64,000 nt of DNA from Bifidobacterium bombi DSM 19703 (GTDB lineage Bacteria > Actinomycetota > Actinomycetes > Actinomycetales > Bifidobacteriaceae). The notes below the pieces were generated by a model. That model saw only the letters and a program-made list of their open reading frames with translations. It did not search any database and was not told where the DNA came from. Both the position numbers and the translations under genes were made by a program. Positions 27,415-36,165 of this stretch are shown here, in pieces. The stretch lies in contig NZ_ATLK01000001.1 in assembly GCF_000737845.1 (NCBI RefSeq), positions 496,001-560,000 on the forward strand. Direction: 5' to 3'. Numbering within the stretch: the stretch's first letter is position 1; each line of letters opens with the position of its first letter.

Positions 27415-27992
27415 TAGTGGATGCCTTTACATGCGAACGGATATGGGTTGTATCGCAGATTTCACGGCTGGAGCAGGAGCTGTTCGGCCAAGGCGCTTGG
27501 AGCCGTAAGACCGTTGAGCAGGAGCTGCAGGCACCGGCGCGAACCTATTTCCTTGATGTCGCACCCGGTTGCGCAAGTTCGACGCAACCTTATCTCGACA
27601 GTGAAGAATTGCGCGGTTACGCCGGTTTCTGGTTTGATGGTGACGACTGTGAAATCATGACTATAGGGGTGGCGCGCAATCATCAACATCTGGGAATCGG
27701 CTCAGGCCTGTTGCGACGCATGATCGAATCCTCGTGTGCGCAAGGGGCGCGCAGGGTGCTCTTGGAAGTCCAGGTCGATAATACTTCCGCGCTGGGTTTA
27801 TACGAGCATTTCGGCTTTCGGAAACTGGGGCTGCGCAGACGTTACTATCAGCCGCAAGGTGCTGACGCCTTTACCATGGCCCTGGATCTCAAGCCGATTC
27901 GCGTAGGTTTCATACCGCACGATATGTCAGTAAGCCGTCGCGAGCAACAGAACGATAATGCAGAATCACAAGCAACGGAGGAAGATAAATGA
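27411..27992 (+). CDS. rimI: Ribosomal protein S18-alanine N-acetyltransferase
   Basis: A 193-residue GNAT-family acetyltransferase. The acetyl-CoA loop is seen at VARNHQHLGIGSGLLRRM and the C-terminal motif at LEVQVDNTSALGLYEHFGF, FRKLGLRRRYY, all typical of RimI, which acetylates the N-terminal Ala of ribosomal protein S18. The location between tsaB and tsaD is the standard arrangement in actinobacteria. A tail of about 35 residues after the catalytic domain is polar and not conserved. The start codon overlaps the tsaB stop. Confidence 0.92.
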   Translation: MIVDAFTCERIWVVSQISRLEQELFGQGAWSRKTVEQELQAPARTYFLDVAPGCASSTQPYLDSEELRGYAGFWFDGDDCEIMTIGVARNHQHLGIGSGLLRRMIESSCAQGARRVLLEVQVDNTSALGLYEHFGFRKLGLRRRYYQPQGADAFTMALDLKPIRVGFIPHDMSVSRREQQNDNAESQATEEDK

Positions 27993-29032
27993 GTGAACCG
28001 GTTGTCTTGGGAATCGAGTCGACATGTGATGAAACAGCCGCCGCCGTCGTGAGAGGAAAGACGCTGCTCTCCAATGTCGTGGCATCTTCAATGGAAGAGC
28101 ACGCAAGGTACGGCGGTGTCATACCGGAAATTGCTTCCCGGGCCCATGCCGAGGCATTCGTGCCTGTGGTGTCAAAGGCTATGAAGGATTCCGGTCTGCG
28201 GCTCGATGACTTGGACGCAATCGCCGTCAGCGCCGGCCCGGGTCTCGCCGGGTGCCTCGCCGTAGGGGTTTCGGGCGCAAAGGCATTGGCTTGGACGGCT
28301 AAAAAACCGTTGTATGGTATCAATCACGTGATTGGACATATCGCAGTAACGCAATTGCAATTCGGAGCGTTCCCCAATGATACCTTGGCATTGATAGTGT
28401 CAGGTGGTCATACGTCGTTGCTTCATGTTCGCGATATTGCCCGTCATGTGGATGTTGTGGGAACGACTCTTGATGACGCCGCAGGCGAGTGTTTCGATAA
28501 GGTAGCCCGCCTATTAGGATTCCCATATCCTGGTGGTCCTCACATCGACAGGCACGCCAAACTCGGAAACGCCGGTGCGCTGAAGGTTCCGATGGGACTG
28601 ACTCAGGGCAGGTCAGGACAAGAACATCCTTACGATTTCAGTTTTTCCGGAGTAAAGACCGCCGTTGCGCGTTGGGTGGAAAACCGGCAGGCTTGCGGAG
28701 CGGACGTTCCCGTAGATGATGTCTGTGCTTCGCTTGCTGACTCAGTCGCCACGGTTCTGGCTGGGAAGGCAATGAAGGCCTGCAAGCGCTTCGATTCCGG
28801 CACTCTAATCGTCGGCGGGGGTTTCTCCGCGAATTCACAGCTGAGAGCCAAGCTGTCGAATGAGGGTGAGAAACATGGCATTCAGGTCAGGATTCCCGAA
28901 CTGAAACTATGCACCGATAATGGTGCCATGGTAGCGGTTTTGGGAGCGAACCTCGTTGAGGCTGGTGTGGATCCATCTCCGGAAGATTTCCCTATTAACT
29001 CATCCATGCCCATGGATGTAATAAGCTTGTGA
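27989..29032 (+). CDS. tsaD: tRNA N6-adenosine threonylcarbamoyltransferase TsaD
   Basis: The catalytic subunit that transfers the threonylcarbamoyl group to A37 of tRNA. It has 347 residues, the usual length. Motifs: ESTCDETAAAVV at the N-terminus, HARYGGVIPEIASRAH, the metal-binding NHVIGHIAV, the ATP-binding LIVSGGHTSLL and LGFPYPGGPHID, and C-terminal LCTDNGAMVAVLG. The GTG/ATG-type overlap with rimI (ATGA) supports the start at 27989. A tRNA-Asn gene, itself a substrate class for this pathway because Asn codons are ANN, lies 94 bases downstream. Confidence 0.96.
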   Translation: MSEPVVLGIESTCDETAAAVVRGKTLLSNVVASSMEEHARYGGVIPEIASRAHAEAFVPVVSKAMKDSGLRLDDLDAIAVSAGPGLAGCLAVGVSGAKALAWTAKKPLYGINHVIGHIAVTQLQFGAFPNDTLALIVSGGHTSLLHVRDIARHVDVVGTTLDDAAGECFDKVARLLGFPYPGGPHIDRHAKLGNAGALKVPMGLTQGRSGQEHPYDFSFSGVKTAVARWVENRQACGADVPVDDVCASLADSVATVLAGKAMKACKRFDSGTLIVGGGFSANSQLRAKLSNEGEKHGIQVRIPELKLCTDNGAMVAVLGANLVEAGVDPSPEDFPINSSMPMDVISL

Positions 29033-29054
29033 GAATCGAGGCGACACGCCAGAC

Positions 29055-29082
29055 TTGCGATATCGCCAAATCCTAATAGACT
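29055..29082 (+). promoter_or_regulatory. Promoter of the tRNA-Asn gene
   Basis: TTGCGA (29055-29060) and TAGACT (29077-29082) are spaced by 16 bases and lie 45 bases before the tRNA. Confidence 0.5.
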
Positions 29083-29126
29083 TTATTTCTTGTGCGGTGC
29101 ATTAAGCACTTCACCGGAAGAGACAT

Positions 29127-29202
29127 TCCCGCATAGCTCAGTTGGCAGAGCGTCTGACTGTTAATCAGAATGTCGCTGGTTCAAGCCCAGCTGCGGGAGC
29201 CA
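29127..29202 (+). tRNA. tRNA-Asn (anticodon GTT)
   Basis: A complete cloverleaf of 76 bases with encoded CCA. The acceptor arms TCCCGCA (29127-29133) and TGCGGGA (29192-29198) pair perfectly; the discriminator base is G. The D-arm contains AGCTCAGTTGGCAGAGC, the anticodon stem is CTGAC/… with loop TGTTAAT giving anticodon GTT, and the T-loop is GGTTCAAGCCC. It is a single tRNA gene followed at once by a terminator. Confidence 0.97.
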
Positions 29203-29204
29203 CC

Positions 29205-29242
29205 AAACGGGGTCGAGGCAACATTGCCTTGGCTCCGTTTTT
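29205..29242 (+). terminator. Rho-independent terminator after tRNA-Asn
   Basis: Arms AAACGG (29205-29210) and CCGTTT (29235-29240), with an inner AGGCA/TGCCT pairing, followed by T residues. Confidence 0.7.
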
Positions 29243-29343
29243 CGTTACTGTACAGAATCTTTCGAACATGCCAACTGCGTTTCTTTCCCAGCATGTTGTT
29301 ATCCTTTTCATAGGCTCCGTATGGAACCGTCTTCGAAAATGTT

Positions 29344-31320
29344 ATGGGTAGGGTCGAATTGTCGCTGTTTCGTAAGGTTTTACACGATTTTCGTGCGCAT
29401 TCAACCCGGGGAAGCCGACCGGACGGCAACCGGATAAAAGCGTTGGATGGATTGAGGGCGCTGGCGATCATCGGTGTCGTCGCATATCATACCAGGCCTG
29501 CGCTGATGCGAGGTGGTTTTCTCGGGGTTACGGTGTTTTTCGTGGTTTCAGGTTTTCTCATCACCCGCAGCGTCGAAACTCTCCACACAACCAAGGAAGG
29601 GTTCCACTATTGGCGCTATTTATGGAAGAAAATCAAGCGCTTGGCTTTCCCTGTATTCTCACTGATTGCCGTTCTTCCTCCTGTGCTGTATTGCTTCGCG
29701 CCATCGCTTGCTCGTAAATTCGTGGCCGATGCGCTACCCAGCATCACGTTCGTAAGCAACGTCACTTATATTGTCCGTCATGTGTCATATTTCGATGCCA
29801 CGGGGTTGCCTTCTGTGCTTACGCATCTTTGGTTTGCTTCCCTGCTGATGCAGTTCTACCTGCTTTGGCCTTTGATACTCATGCTCATGCACCGATTCGG
29901 CATGTCAAAAAAAGCCAAGACTGGTTTGACGGCGATTCTTTTCCTCATTTCCTCGCTCCTCATGGTGGGATTCTCGTTTTCGCCGGGAGGCCTGAGCCGC
30001 GCCTACTATGGTTTGGACACGCGTCTTTCCGAGTTGCTTGTGGGTGCTTTCGTGGCATTGGTCCAAAGTGAAGGACGAATGTCTTCGCTACGTACCGTTG
30101 AACAGGATGGTACCTTGCGATCGCAAGTATCAGGTCTCCTGTGGGGCTTGGCGGGCTTCAGTCTCATTGCAGCGCTCGTTTTGCTGTTTCTTTCCGCCGA
30201 CGGCAACAGCAGGTTCCTGTATCGTGGCGGATTTCAATGTGTCGCCATTACCGGTGGACTGTTGCTGGTGATACTTGAAGATGAGGAAAATTTCTGTTCC
30301 AGGCTTCTTGGTTCAAGGATATTCGTTCATTTCGGATCGATATCCTTCTCGCTGTATCTTCTGCATTATCCCTTGCTGGCAATCATGAATCCGGCAACAC
30401 GCACCTCACCGCTGAAATGGTGGGGTTGGTTGGTGCAATTCGTTATCATCTGGCTTGTTGCAGAGCTATGGCACACGTTCGTCGAGAGGCCTAGGTTCAG
30501 TGGTGACAATACCGTACCCGTCAAGCTCTCAATAAGGAGCGTCACGAAGGTGCTCACTGTGCTGGGCGTGGTCGTGGCCTTGACATGTACCGTGGCGCCC
30601 AAGCAGGTAGCACGACCGTATGAGGAGCGAAACGCCCGCTTCAGGCACGAACATCATTATGCGGTGGAATTGATGCTCGGTAACACATCAGACGTAAGAA
30701 GACGGCATGCTTCATATCTCGAACGCCACACCGTTCCTCAGCCATCGGTGAATCTTCCGCAACGCCTGGTTCCCCACGCTCTGAAGGTTCCCAAAAACCT
30801 TTCCACACATGGTTGGACGTACACCGAGGCCTCAGGAGTGTGCACGGCGGATCCCTTGATCATCAGCGATTCAGTCGAGATGGGGGCGCAGGATTTTGTT
30901 CAGAGCCACATCCCGGGTGCCATTCAGGATGGCCAAGTAGGGCGGCCCATGAGCGCCGGTCCTGGTGTCTTTGCGCAACACGCCGCGTCGGGACAGCCTA
31001 GTTCGGTCGTCATTTTCGCCTTGGGAACGAACGGACCAATCAATGATACAAGCCAGCTGGAGCAGCTGGTACAGTCGACCCACGGGTCGCCGATATACCT
31101 CACCACGATAAGGGTCCCTCGTGAGTGGCAGGACCAGAACAACTCCATGATCAGGCAGGTGGCCTCGAGGCACCGCAATGTCGGCATACTTGATTGGTAT
31201 GATGCCAGTGAAGGCCACCCTGAGTACTTTTATGATGACGGAACGCACCTGACCCCTGGCGAAGGCGGGGGACGAGAGGCTTATGGCTTGCTGATCCGTC
31301 AAGGCCTTTGCGGCAGCTGA
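29344..31320 (+). CDS. OafA/OatA-type membrane acyltransferase with SGNH domain
   Basis: A 658-residue protein in two parts. Residues about 30-420 are an acyltransferase-3 membrane domain with around ten helices; KALDGLRALAIIGVVAYHT carries the conserved Arg and catalytic His, and GGFLGVTVFFVVSGFLIT follows. Residues about 490-658 are an extracellular SGNH esterase-like domain with DSV (nucleophile Ser, the usual GDS here reading SDS), ALGTNG (block III) and DDGTHLTPGE (the Asp-His pair). This combination is that of enzymes that O-acetylate peptidoglycan muramic acid or cell-surface glycans. It probably modifies the cell wall, though the acceptor is unknown. No close operon partner; the M23 peptidase gene follows on the same strand. 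Confidence 0.85.
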   Translation: MGRVELSLFRKVLHDFRAHSTRGSRPDGNRIKALDGLRALAIIGVVAYHTRPALMRGGFLGVTVFFVVSGFLITRSVETLHTTKEGFHYWRYLWKKIKRLAFPVFSLIAVLPPVLYCFAPSLARKFVADALPSITFVSNVTYIVRHVSYFDATGLPSVLTHLWFASLLMQFYLLWPLILMLMHRFGMSKKAKTGLTAILFLISSLLMVGFSFSPGGLSRAYYGLDTRLSELLVGAFVALVQSEGRMSSLRTVEQDGTLRSQVSGLLWGLAGFSLIAALVLLFLSADGNSRFLYRGGFQCVAITGGLLLVILEDEENFCSRLLGSRIFVHFGSISFSLYLLHYPLLAIMNPATRTSPLKWWGWLVQFVIIWLVAELWHTFVERPRFSGDNTVPVKLSIRSVTKVLTVLGVVVALTCTVAPKQVARPYEERNARFRHEHHYAVELMLGNTSDVRRRHASYLERHTVPQPSVNLPQRLVPHALKVPKNLSTHGWTYTEASGVCTADPLIISDSVEMGAQDFVQSHIPGAIQDGQVGRPMSAGPGVFAQHAASGQPSSVVIFALGTNGPINDTSQLEQLVQSTHGSPIYLTTIRVPREWQDQNNSMIRQVASRHRNVGILDWYDASEGHPEYFYDDGTHLTPGEGGGREAYGLLIRQGLCGS

Positions 31321-31572
31321 GCGGAACGATTGCGCATTCCGACAGTTGCTGTTCTGCCATCGATGTTCACGGGTACAGATACTTCATGTGACATGCTGAC
31401 ACGCTTGAAGGCCAATCTGCATTGGTTTGTCCACAACCCTTTGGTTTCGACACCGGCCGCATTGCTTATGTTCCATACTGGCCTGATGAGGCTTCCCTTA
31501 CGGGAATGTTCGCAGCCGTACGGTGTTCGGATTGTTCGGCGGGTAATACAAAGTAAAGAGGAGTGGTCAACT

Positions 31573-32310
31573 ATGGTACGAGGTCAAGACTTACGAAAAC
31601 GGCATCGTCGAGTGCGCAAACGGCTGCATCTTAGGATTGCTTGGCGTTCGGTTTCTCCTGCACTGGTCATGTCAATTGTGATTGGGCTTGCACTGACGTC
31701 GATTTGCTGTACCGTAAAGGAACTGAAAAATCCGGCAACCGAGGTTAGCAGAACAATGGCGTCAATCATCTATTCCGATCGCTCCGCGAACGCAGGTGCC
31801 TGTCATCGATGGGGCCATGTGCGTATTGTCGATGCAGTGTCGTCTGATGACACCGACCTCAGTAAGCAGACATCGCTCTTTTTCGCACCCTCGGAGAAGG
31901 GCTGCAATGCGCCACTGCGTTGGCCTGTACTTACTCATGTAGTTACAAAGAAATTCAAGGCACCAACAGGTCGCTTCGGATCCGGACACCGAGGTGTCGA
32001 CGTAGCGGCGGTGCCAGGTACGCTGTTGGTGGCGCCAGATAACGGAATAATCAGTTTTGCGGGTTTGGTCGCAGGCAAGAGCGTGGTCAGCATCCGCACC
32101 CGATCCTTCACATTGACGTTTGAGCCCGCGATAAGCGATCTGCCCATCGGTACGCCGGTGATCCAGGGTGCACCTTTCGCCACTGTCTCGGGACTTTCGG
32201 ACCATTGCCTGACTTCCTGCCTCCATTGGGGCGTAAGACGAGGTGCATGGGACTACACGAATCCAGAACTGCTGGCGGACAGAAAGAAAATCGTGCTCAA
32301 AGCCGTGTAA
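31573..32310 (+). CDS. M23-family metallopeptidase with N-terminal membrane anchor, atypical active site
   Basis: A 245-residue protein with a basic N-terminus and one hydrophobic helix (about residues 31-52), then a LytM/M23 fold. The zinc-binding motif HRGVD is present, as is VAAVPGTLLVAPDNGIISFA. The second motif, normally HLHWG, reads CLHWG: the first His is Cys, as in a number of actinobacterial homologues. It may still bind zinc but activity as a peptidoglycan endopeptidase is doubtful. ATG 31573 has GAGGAG nine bases upstream; the longer open frame from 31330 lacks support. Its 3' end faces the frameshifted lipoprotein gene across a perfect 18-bp hairpin. Confidence 0.8.
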   Translation: MVRGQDLRKRHRRVRKRLHLRIAWRSVSPALVMSIVIGLALTSICCTVKELKNPATEVSRTMASIIYSDRSANAGACHRWGHVRIVDAVSSDDTDLSKQTSLFFAPSEKGCNAPLRWPVLTHVVTKKFKAPTGRFGSGHRGVDVAAVPGTLLVAPDNGIISFAGLVAGKSVVSIRTRSFTLTFEPAISDLPIGTPVIQGAPFATVSGLSDHCLTSCLHWGVRRGAWDYTNPELLADRKKIVLKAV

Positions 32311-32333
32311 TGTTTCATGAACACTGGTACGAT

Positions 32334-32380
32334 GTTTGTGATTCATCGAAAAGCCCATCCTGTTTCGATGAATCACAAAC
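32334..32380. terminator. Perfect 18-bp hairpin between convergent genes
   Basis: The arms at 32334-32351 and 32363-32380 are exact inverted repeats of 18 bases with an 11-base loop. The right arm overlaps the last codons of the minus-strand gene that ends at 32373. A bidirectional terminator is likely; T-tracts are not present on either side. Confidence 0.65.
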
Positions 32381-34050
32381 CTGCGTCGGCCATGCTCACA
32401 TAACCCGGATCAATCATCTCTTTTTTGAGGTTCCCAGCACTTACGGCTATCAACTTTGCAGTAATAACCGGTGTTTTCACCCCATTGACTTCCTTATTAC
32501 TGACTTCGGGCATTGTGGACACATTAGTGCCAGTAACGAGTGAGACGTTCGCGTTGGCGATTGTGTCGGCGACTCCATGCAAATCCTCCATGCCAGTCAT
32601 CCATTGCTTGCCATCCACGATTCGTGGAATCATGTCGGTGTAGACACCGAATCCGGTGACGATAGGCCATGACATATCTGGCTGGACCGATTGGCTTGGA
32701 TCATGTGTGGCCAATCCACCTGTTTTCTGATTGTCATCGAGTTCGGGTGATGTGGGGTTCGTGGTTGAATCATTTGGATTCTGAGGAGTCTGTGTTTTGG
32801 AAGTCAATCCCATGTTTGGTTTGGGCACGGTCTGTCTGTAGAGGTTATGCTGACCCGTAATCGTGCCTAGGATGCCTGAAATCGAAATGTCAGGGTTTAT
32901 ATCTGCGCTGGAACCTTGGTACTTGAGGTCTGTAAGCTTATCTATCACGGCATCACTGACAAAATCGTTCATCGCCACGATGCCGTCGATATGCGCCGGT
33001 TGTGACGTTTTGTCGTCTTTGTCCGACACGGACAGCCGTTTTTCAAGTTCATCAGAGACCTGTGACGACTTCTGCGCCGGGAACGCGACGTTTCGCCAAT
33101 CATCCTGCGTGCTTTGAGCATCCAGTCGACTGGAAGGACTGAACACCCTTCCATCTTTGAAATACTGACCCAAAACCGACCACACGCCCGCAAACGCCTC
33201 TTGTGCGAAATCATCGGAAACTGTCACCGAAGCCTCTTCTTTGTTGTCCTGCCTTTCCTTCTGTTGTGCGCTGTCCGTTTTGCCCGCTATAGATCCGAGC
33301 AACGAATCCGAAGTCTCCTTGCTCGGAAGCATGACTTCAATCGCCTTCGGGTGGTTGGCCGTCGCCTTATCAATCGCTAGTTTTTCGACCAACTGCCGGG
33401 CCTGCAGTTCTCCTATGGCTCTTGGAGTCGACATCTGAACATATAAATCCGGAACGAATCCAGAAATCGACTGCGATATCAGGACCACATGGGCGCCGGC
33501 TTTCCTCGCTGATTTCAATGCCGAGACAAAGCGCTGGTGTGCCTCGCTGTCCTCGCTCGTCGGACCAGTGCCGACGTTGTGATCAACCCCGTCTTCGATG
33601 TGCTGCGGTCTGGTCACATAATCACCGTACTGGTTGTCATCGGAAGAAACAGCTGGTGCCAGAATGATTGTGGTGTGCCGACCATGCTCCTTGTTCCCGT
33701 TCGAAAGGTGGCTGTCTACGAAGTCCTGCACGTCTCTGCTTTGCTGGGCAAAATCTCCGGAAGTCTTGGTGGTTATCGATTTTGCCGGTATTCCGGTTTT
33801 ACGTAACCCATCACTGAGAATAGGAGTGAATTCGGCCCACTTGTTCAGTGGGGTATGCTGTGAGATGGTGATGCCGTCTGCCGGAACAAAAAAAAACGAC
33901 CTGCGATCGGCTTAGTTCAGCTTTTCTTGAAGAGACGTTTGTCGAAACGTCGGATCGTCCCTGGCCGTCATCTCCCTGCGAAGACGGACCGCAAGCACTC
34001 AAGCCAAGAAGAACAGCGAAAGTAGCCAGACATGAAACAACCCGATTCAT
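32373..34050 (-). pseudogene. Substrate-binding lipoprotein gene interrupted by a one-base frameshift in an A9 run
   Basis: Read on the minus strand, the gene starts MNRVVSCLATFAVLL with lipobox LSAC, then a Ser/Asp-rich linker. At a run of nine A (33888-33896; T9 on the coding strand) the frame is lost. Removing one base joins VVFF to VPADGITISQHTPLNKW and then to a long open frame beginning near 33731 (VQDFVDSHLS). The restored protein would be 558 residues and resembles periplasmic binding proteins of the LacI/ribose-binding type (VVLISQSISGF, IDGIVAMNDFVSDAVIDKL, DISISGILGT), with a long polar insert near residue 440. It could be an orphan substrate-binding protein. A GTG at 34071 is an alternative start. 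Real phase variation, transcriptional slippage or a sequencing error are all possible. Confidence 0.72.
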
Positions 34051-34071
34051 AGTTTTTTTCGTACCAATCAC

Positions 34072-34746
34072 AATCGCAGACCCAATTTCCTAGATTTCAT
34101 TTTCCAACTACATAGAGTCTAGTCCAAGATTGGCCGCAAAGCCAAAGTCATTCCTCAAACGGATCTCACCACCTAGCTAAGGGCTGCATCGACGCCTGTG
34201 AATGCATCTGTATCTGGTTAAGGCTTATCCTGAGTCGTTAGTTTGTCCTTATACGGGGCCTTGCGCCTGATTCGATGCGTTCCTTATCCCAACCTTTAGC
34301 ATCCGCATACGGCCTGCAACTGAAGGAGTCCCTTCCGATCAGGTTCGTTGCCTGAGCGCACTAGTCAAGGAATATCGAAGACAAGGCATTGGTTGAGCCT
34401 TTCGTCAGGATGCCATTTTCTGAAGTATATCGTCACGTTAGAGAGATCCGACTGTCGGGTAGCTTCGTCATAGGTTTGGTTCGAAGCGGAGGCATGGGAC
34501 TAATCCATGCCTAGAAGCGCTTCGGCTTCAAGACGGTCCCTACACCGTTAATATGGAGCATATGGTACGAGGCTGAAGCCCACCGTCTGGAAGAGAATCG
34601 ATAGCCAACAACCATGCTGGTCGGGGACGATCCGACGTAAAACCCGTCTTCCTGTGTATTGTCCAATTTGCTGTGCGGTTTCCGCTTGTAAGTGTCGCAT
34701 TGCCCTGCGCCATGGTGTCATATAGTCACACCTGAGCGCTAATTTT
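34072..34746. other. Hairpin-rich non-coding gap, no gene recognised
   Basis: There is no convincing open frame in this 675-base stretch. It carries several exact inverted repeats: CGAAGCG (34482-34488) with CGCTTCG (34518-34524) enclosing GGCATGG (34491-34497) with CCATGCC (34505-34511); AGACGGT (34531-34537) with ACCGTCT (34582-34588); GTCGG (34620-34624) with CCGAC (34632-34636); AAGGC (34383-34387) with GCCTT (34397-34401). I checked by eye for tmRNA, RNase P and common riboswitch signatures and found none. The 3' end includes the -10 element of the guaB3-like gene. It may be an unassigned structured RNA or a decayed gene. Confidence 0.5.
34721..34726 (+). promoter_or_regulatory. -10 element of the guaB3-like gene
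   Basis: TATAGT lies 20 bases before a GTG and 26 bases before an ATG in frame, giving a very short leader. Neither start has a strong Shine-Dalgarno sequence. Confidence 0.45.
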
Positions 34747-34752
34747 GTGAGT

Positions 34753-35877
34753 ATGACTCAGGAAATCGAAATCGGCTTGGGTAAAAAGGGCCGTCAATCA
34801 TACTCTCTCGATGACATCGCGATTGTCCCTTCGCGTCGAACCCGTGATCCGCAGGATGTTTCGACAACATGGCAAATCGATGCCTATGAATTTGACGTAC
34901 CTGTGGTCGCCGCACCCATGGATTCCGTCACCAGTCCGGACACCGCCATAGCGATGGGGAAGCTTGGCGCTCTGGGAGTCCTCGATCTGGAGGGCTTGTG
35001 GACACGCTATCGGAACCCGGAGGGACTTCTTGAAGAGATCGCGCAACTTGCCGAGACCAGTGCGACCCGCAGAATGCAGGAGATTTACGCCACACCCATA
35101 CAGCCCGAGCTCATCGATCTGCGGCTCAGGCAGATACGCCAGGCCGGTGTGCCAGTTGCGGCCTCGCTTTCGCCGCAACATACACAAGAGTTCTGCGAGA
35201 CGGTGATCAACGCCGGTGTGGATCTGTTCGTCATCAGAGGCACCGCGGTTTCCGCCGAGCACGTCTCCCGTGACCACGAACCGTTGAATCTGGAGAAATT
35301 CATCTATGATTTGGATGTTCCAGTAATCGTGGGAGGGGCTGCCAGCTACGCAGCGGCCCTGCATCTCATGCGCACCGGTGCGGCGGGAGTGCTGGTCGGT
35401 TTCGGTGGAGGCGCCGTCTCTGCAACGCAGTCGACCTTGGGTGTTCAGGCACCCCTGGCCACCGCAATCGCTGATATTGCGGAAGCCCGCAGAGACTATA
35501 TGGATGAGTCCGGAGGGAGGTATGTGCAACTCATAGCCGATGGAGGCATGGGGGATTCGGGGAGCTTCGTCAAAGCCTTGGCACTTGGTGCGGACGCGGT
35601 TATGCTCGGAGCGCCGCTGGCCCGAGCAGCCGAGGCTCCCGGCAAAGGTGAGCATTGGGGTGCCGAAGCTTATCACCCTTCATTGCCACGCGGCAATAGG
35701 ACGCACGTCGGTACGGTAGCGACCTTGAAGGAGATTCTTTATGGTCCAAGTCACAGTACTCCGGGCATGGTCAATTTCGTAGGAGCACTGAAACGTACGA
35801 TGGCATCGGCTGGATATGTCGACTTGAAGAGTTTCCAACGCTGTGACGTGGCTGTCGTAGGCAACGGCGGTATGTAA
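34753..35877 (+). CDS. guaB3: GuaB3-family IMP dehydrogenase-related protein
   Basis: A 374-residue TIM-barrel protein of the IMPDH/GMP reductase group, without CBS domains. The start SYSLDDIAIVPSRRTRDP and VVAAPMDSVTSPDTAIAMGKLGALGVL match the family. In the active-site loop the segment GFGGGAVSATQSTLG aligns with GPGSICTTRVVAG of true IMPDH, with Ser at about residue 223 in place of the catalytic Cys. Actinobacterial GuaB3 proteins share this and their reaction is unsettled, so a role in purine metabolism is likely but dehydrogenase activity is doubtful. The start could also be the GTG at 34747. Confidence 0.85.
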   Translation: MTQEIEIGLGKKGRQSYSLDDIAIVPSRRTRDPQDVSTTWQIDAYEFDVPVVAAPMDSVTSPDTAIAMGKLGALGVLDLEGLWTRYRNPEGLLEEIAQLAETSATRRMQEIYATPIQPELIDLRLRQIRQAGVPVAASLSPQHTQEFCETVINAGVDLFVIRGTAVSAEHVSRDHEPLNLEKFIYDLDVPVIVGGAASYAAALHLMRTGAAGVLVGFGGGAVSATQSTLGVQAPLATAIADIAEARRDYMDESGGRYVQLIADGGMGDSGSFVKALALGADAVMLGAPLARAAEAPGKGEHWGAEAYHPSLPRGNRTHVGTVATLKEILYGPSHSTPGMVNFVGALKRTMASAGYVDLKSFQRCDVAVVGNGGM

Positions 35878-36152
35878 GGCTCTGATTCTCGTCATGTTGT
35901 GCAGGCCCCGTGCATCGATTCCGGGACCTGTACTGATTCGGCTTTGGCGATGGAGCTAAGCATCTTGCGCCGTGTGTCGTCGGACTGTGCCGATTCGATC
36001 TTGAGGAAACTTATCCACTTATCCCCAAAATCAAACATCGAATTTGCGCGTTTCATTCTTTTCTGCTGTTCTTGAAGATGATTGACCTCGGCATCAATGA
36101 ATGATGTCGACCATATCGATAACTTGACAATGAATGGAACAACGAGAATGAC

Positions 36153-36158
36153 TAACAT
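36153..36158 (+). promoter_or_regulatory. -10 element of a probably leaderless Rv3235-like gene
   Basis: TAACAT followed by seven bases and then ATG 36166, with no Shine-Dalgarno sequence. A TTGACA at 36124-36129 is 23 bases away, too far for a normal -35. Confidence 0.35.
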
Positions 36159-36165
36159 AGATGGC

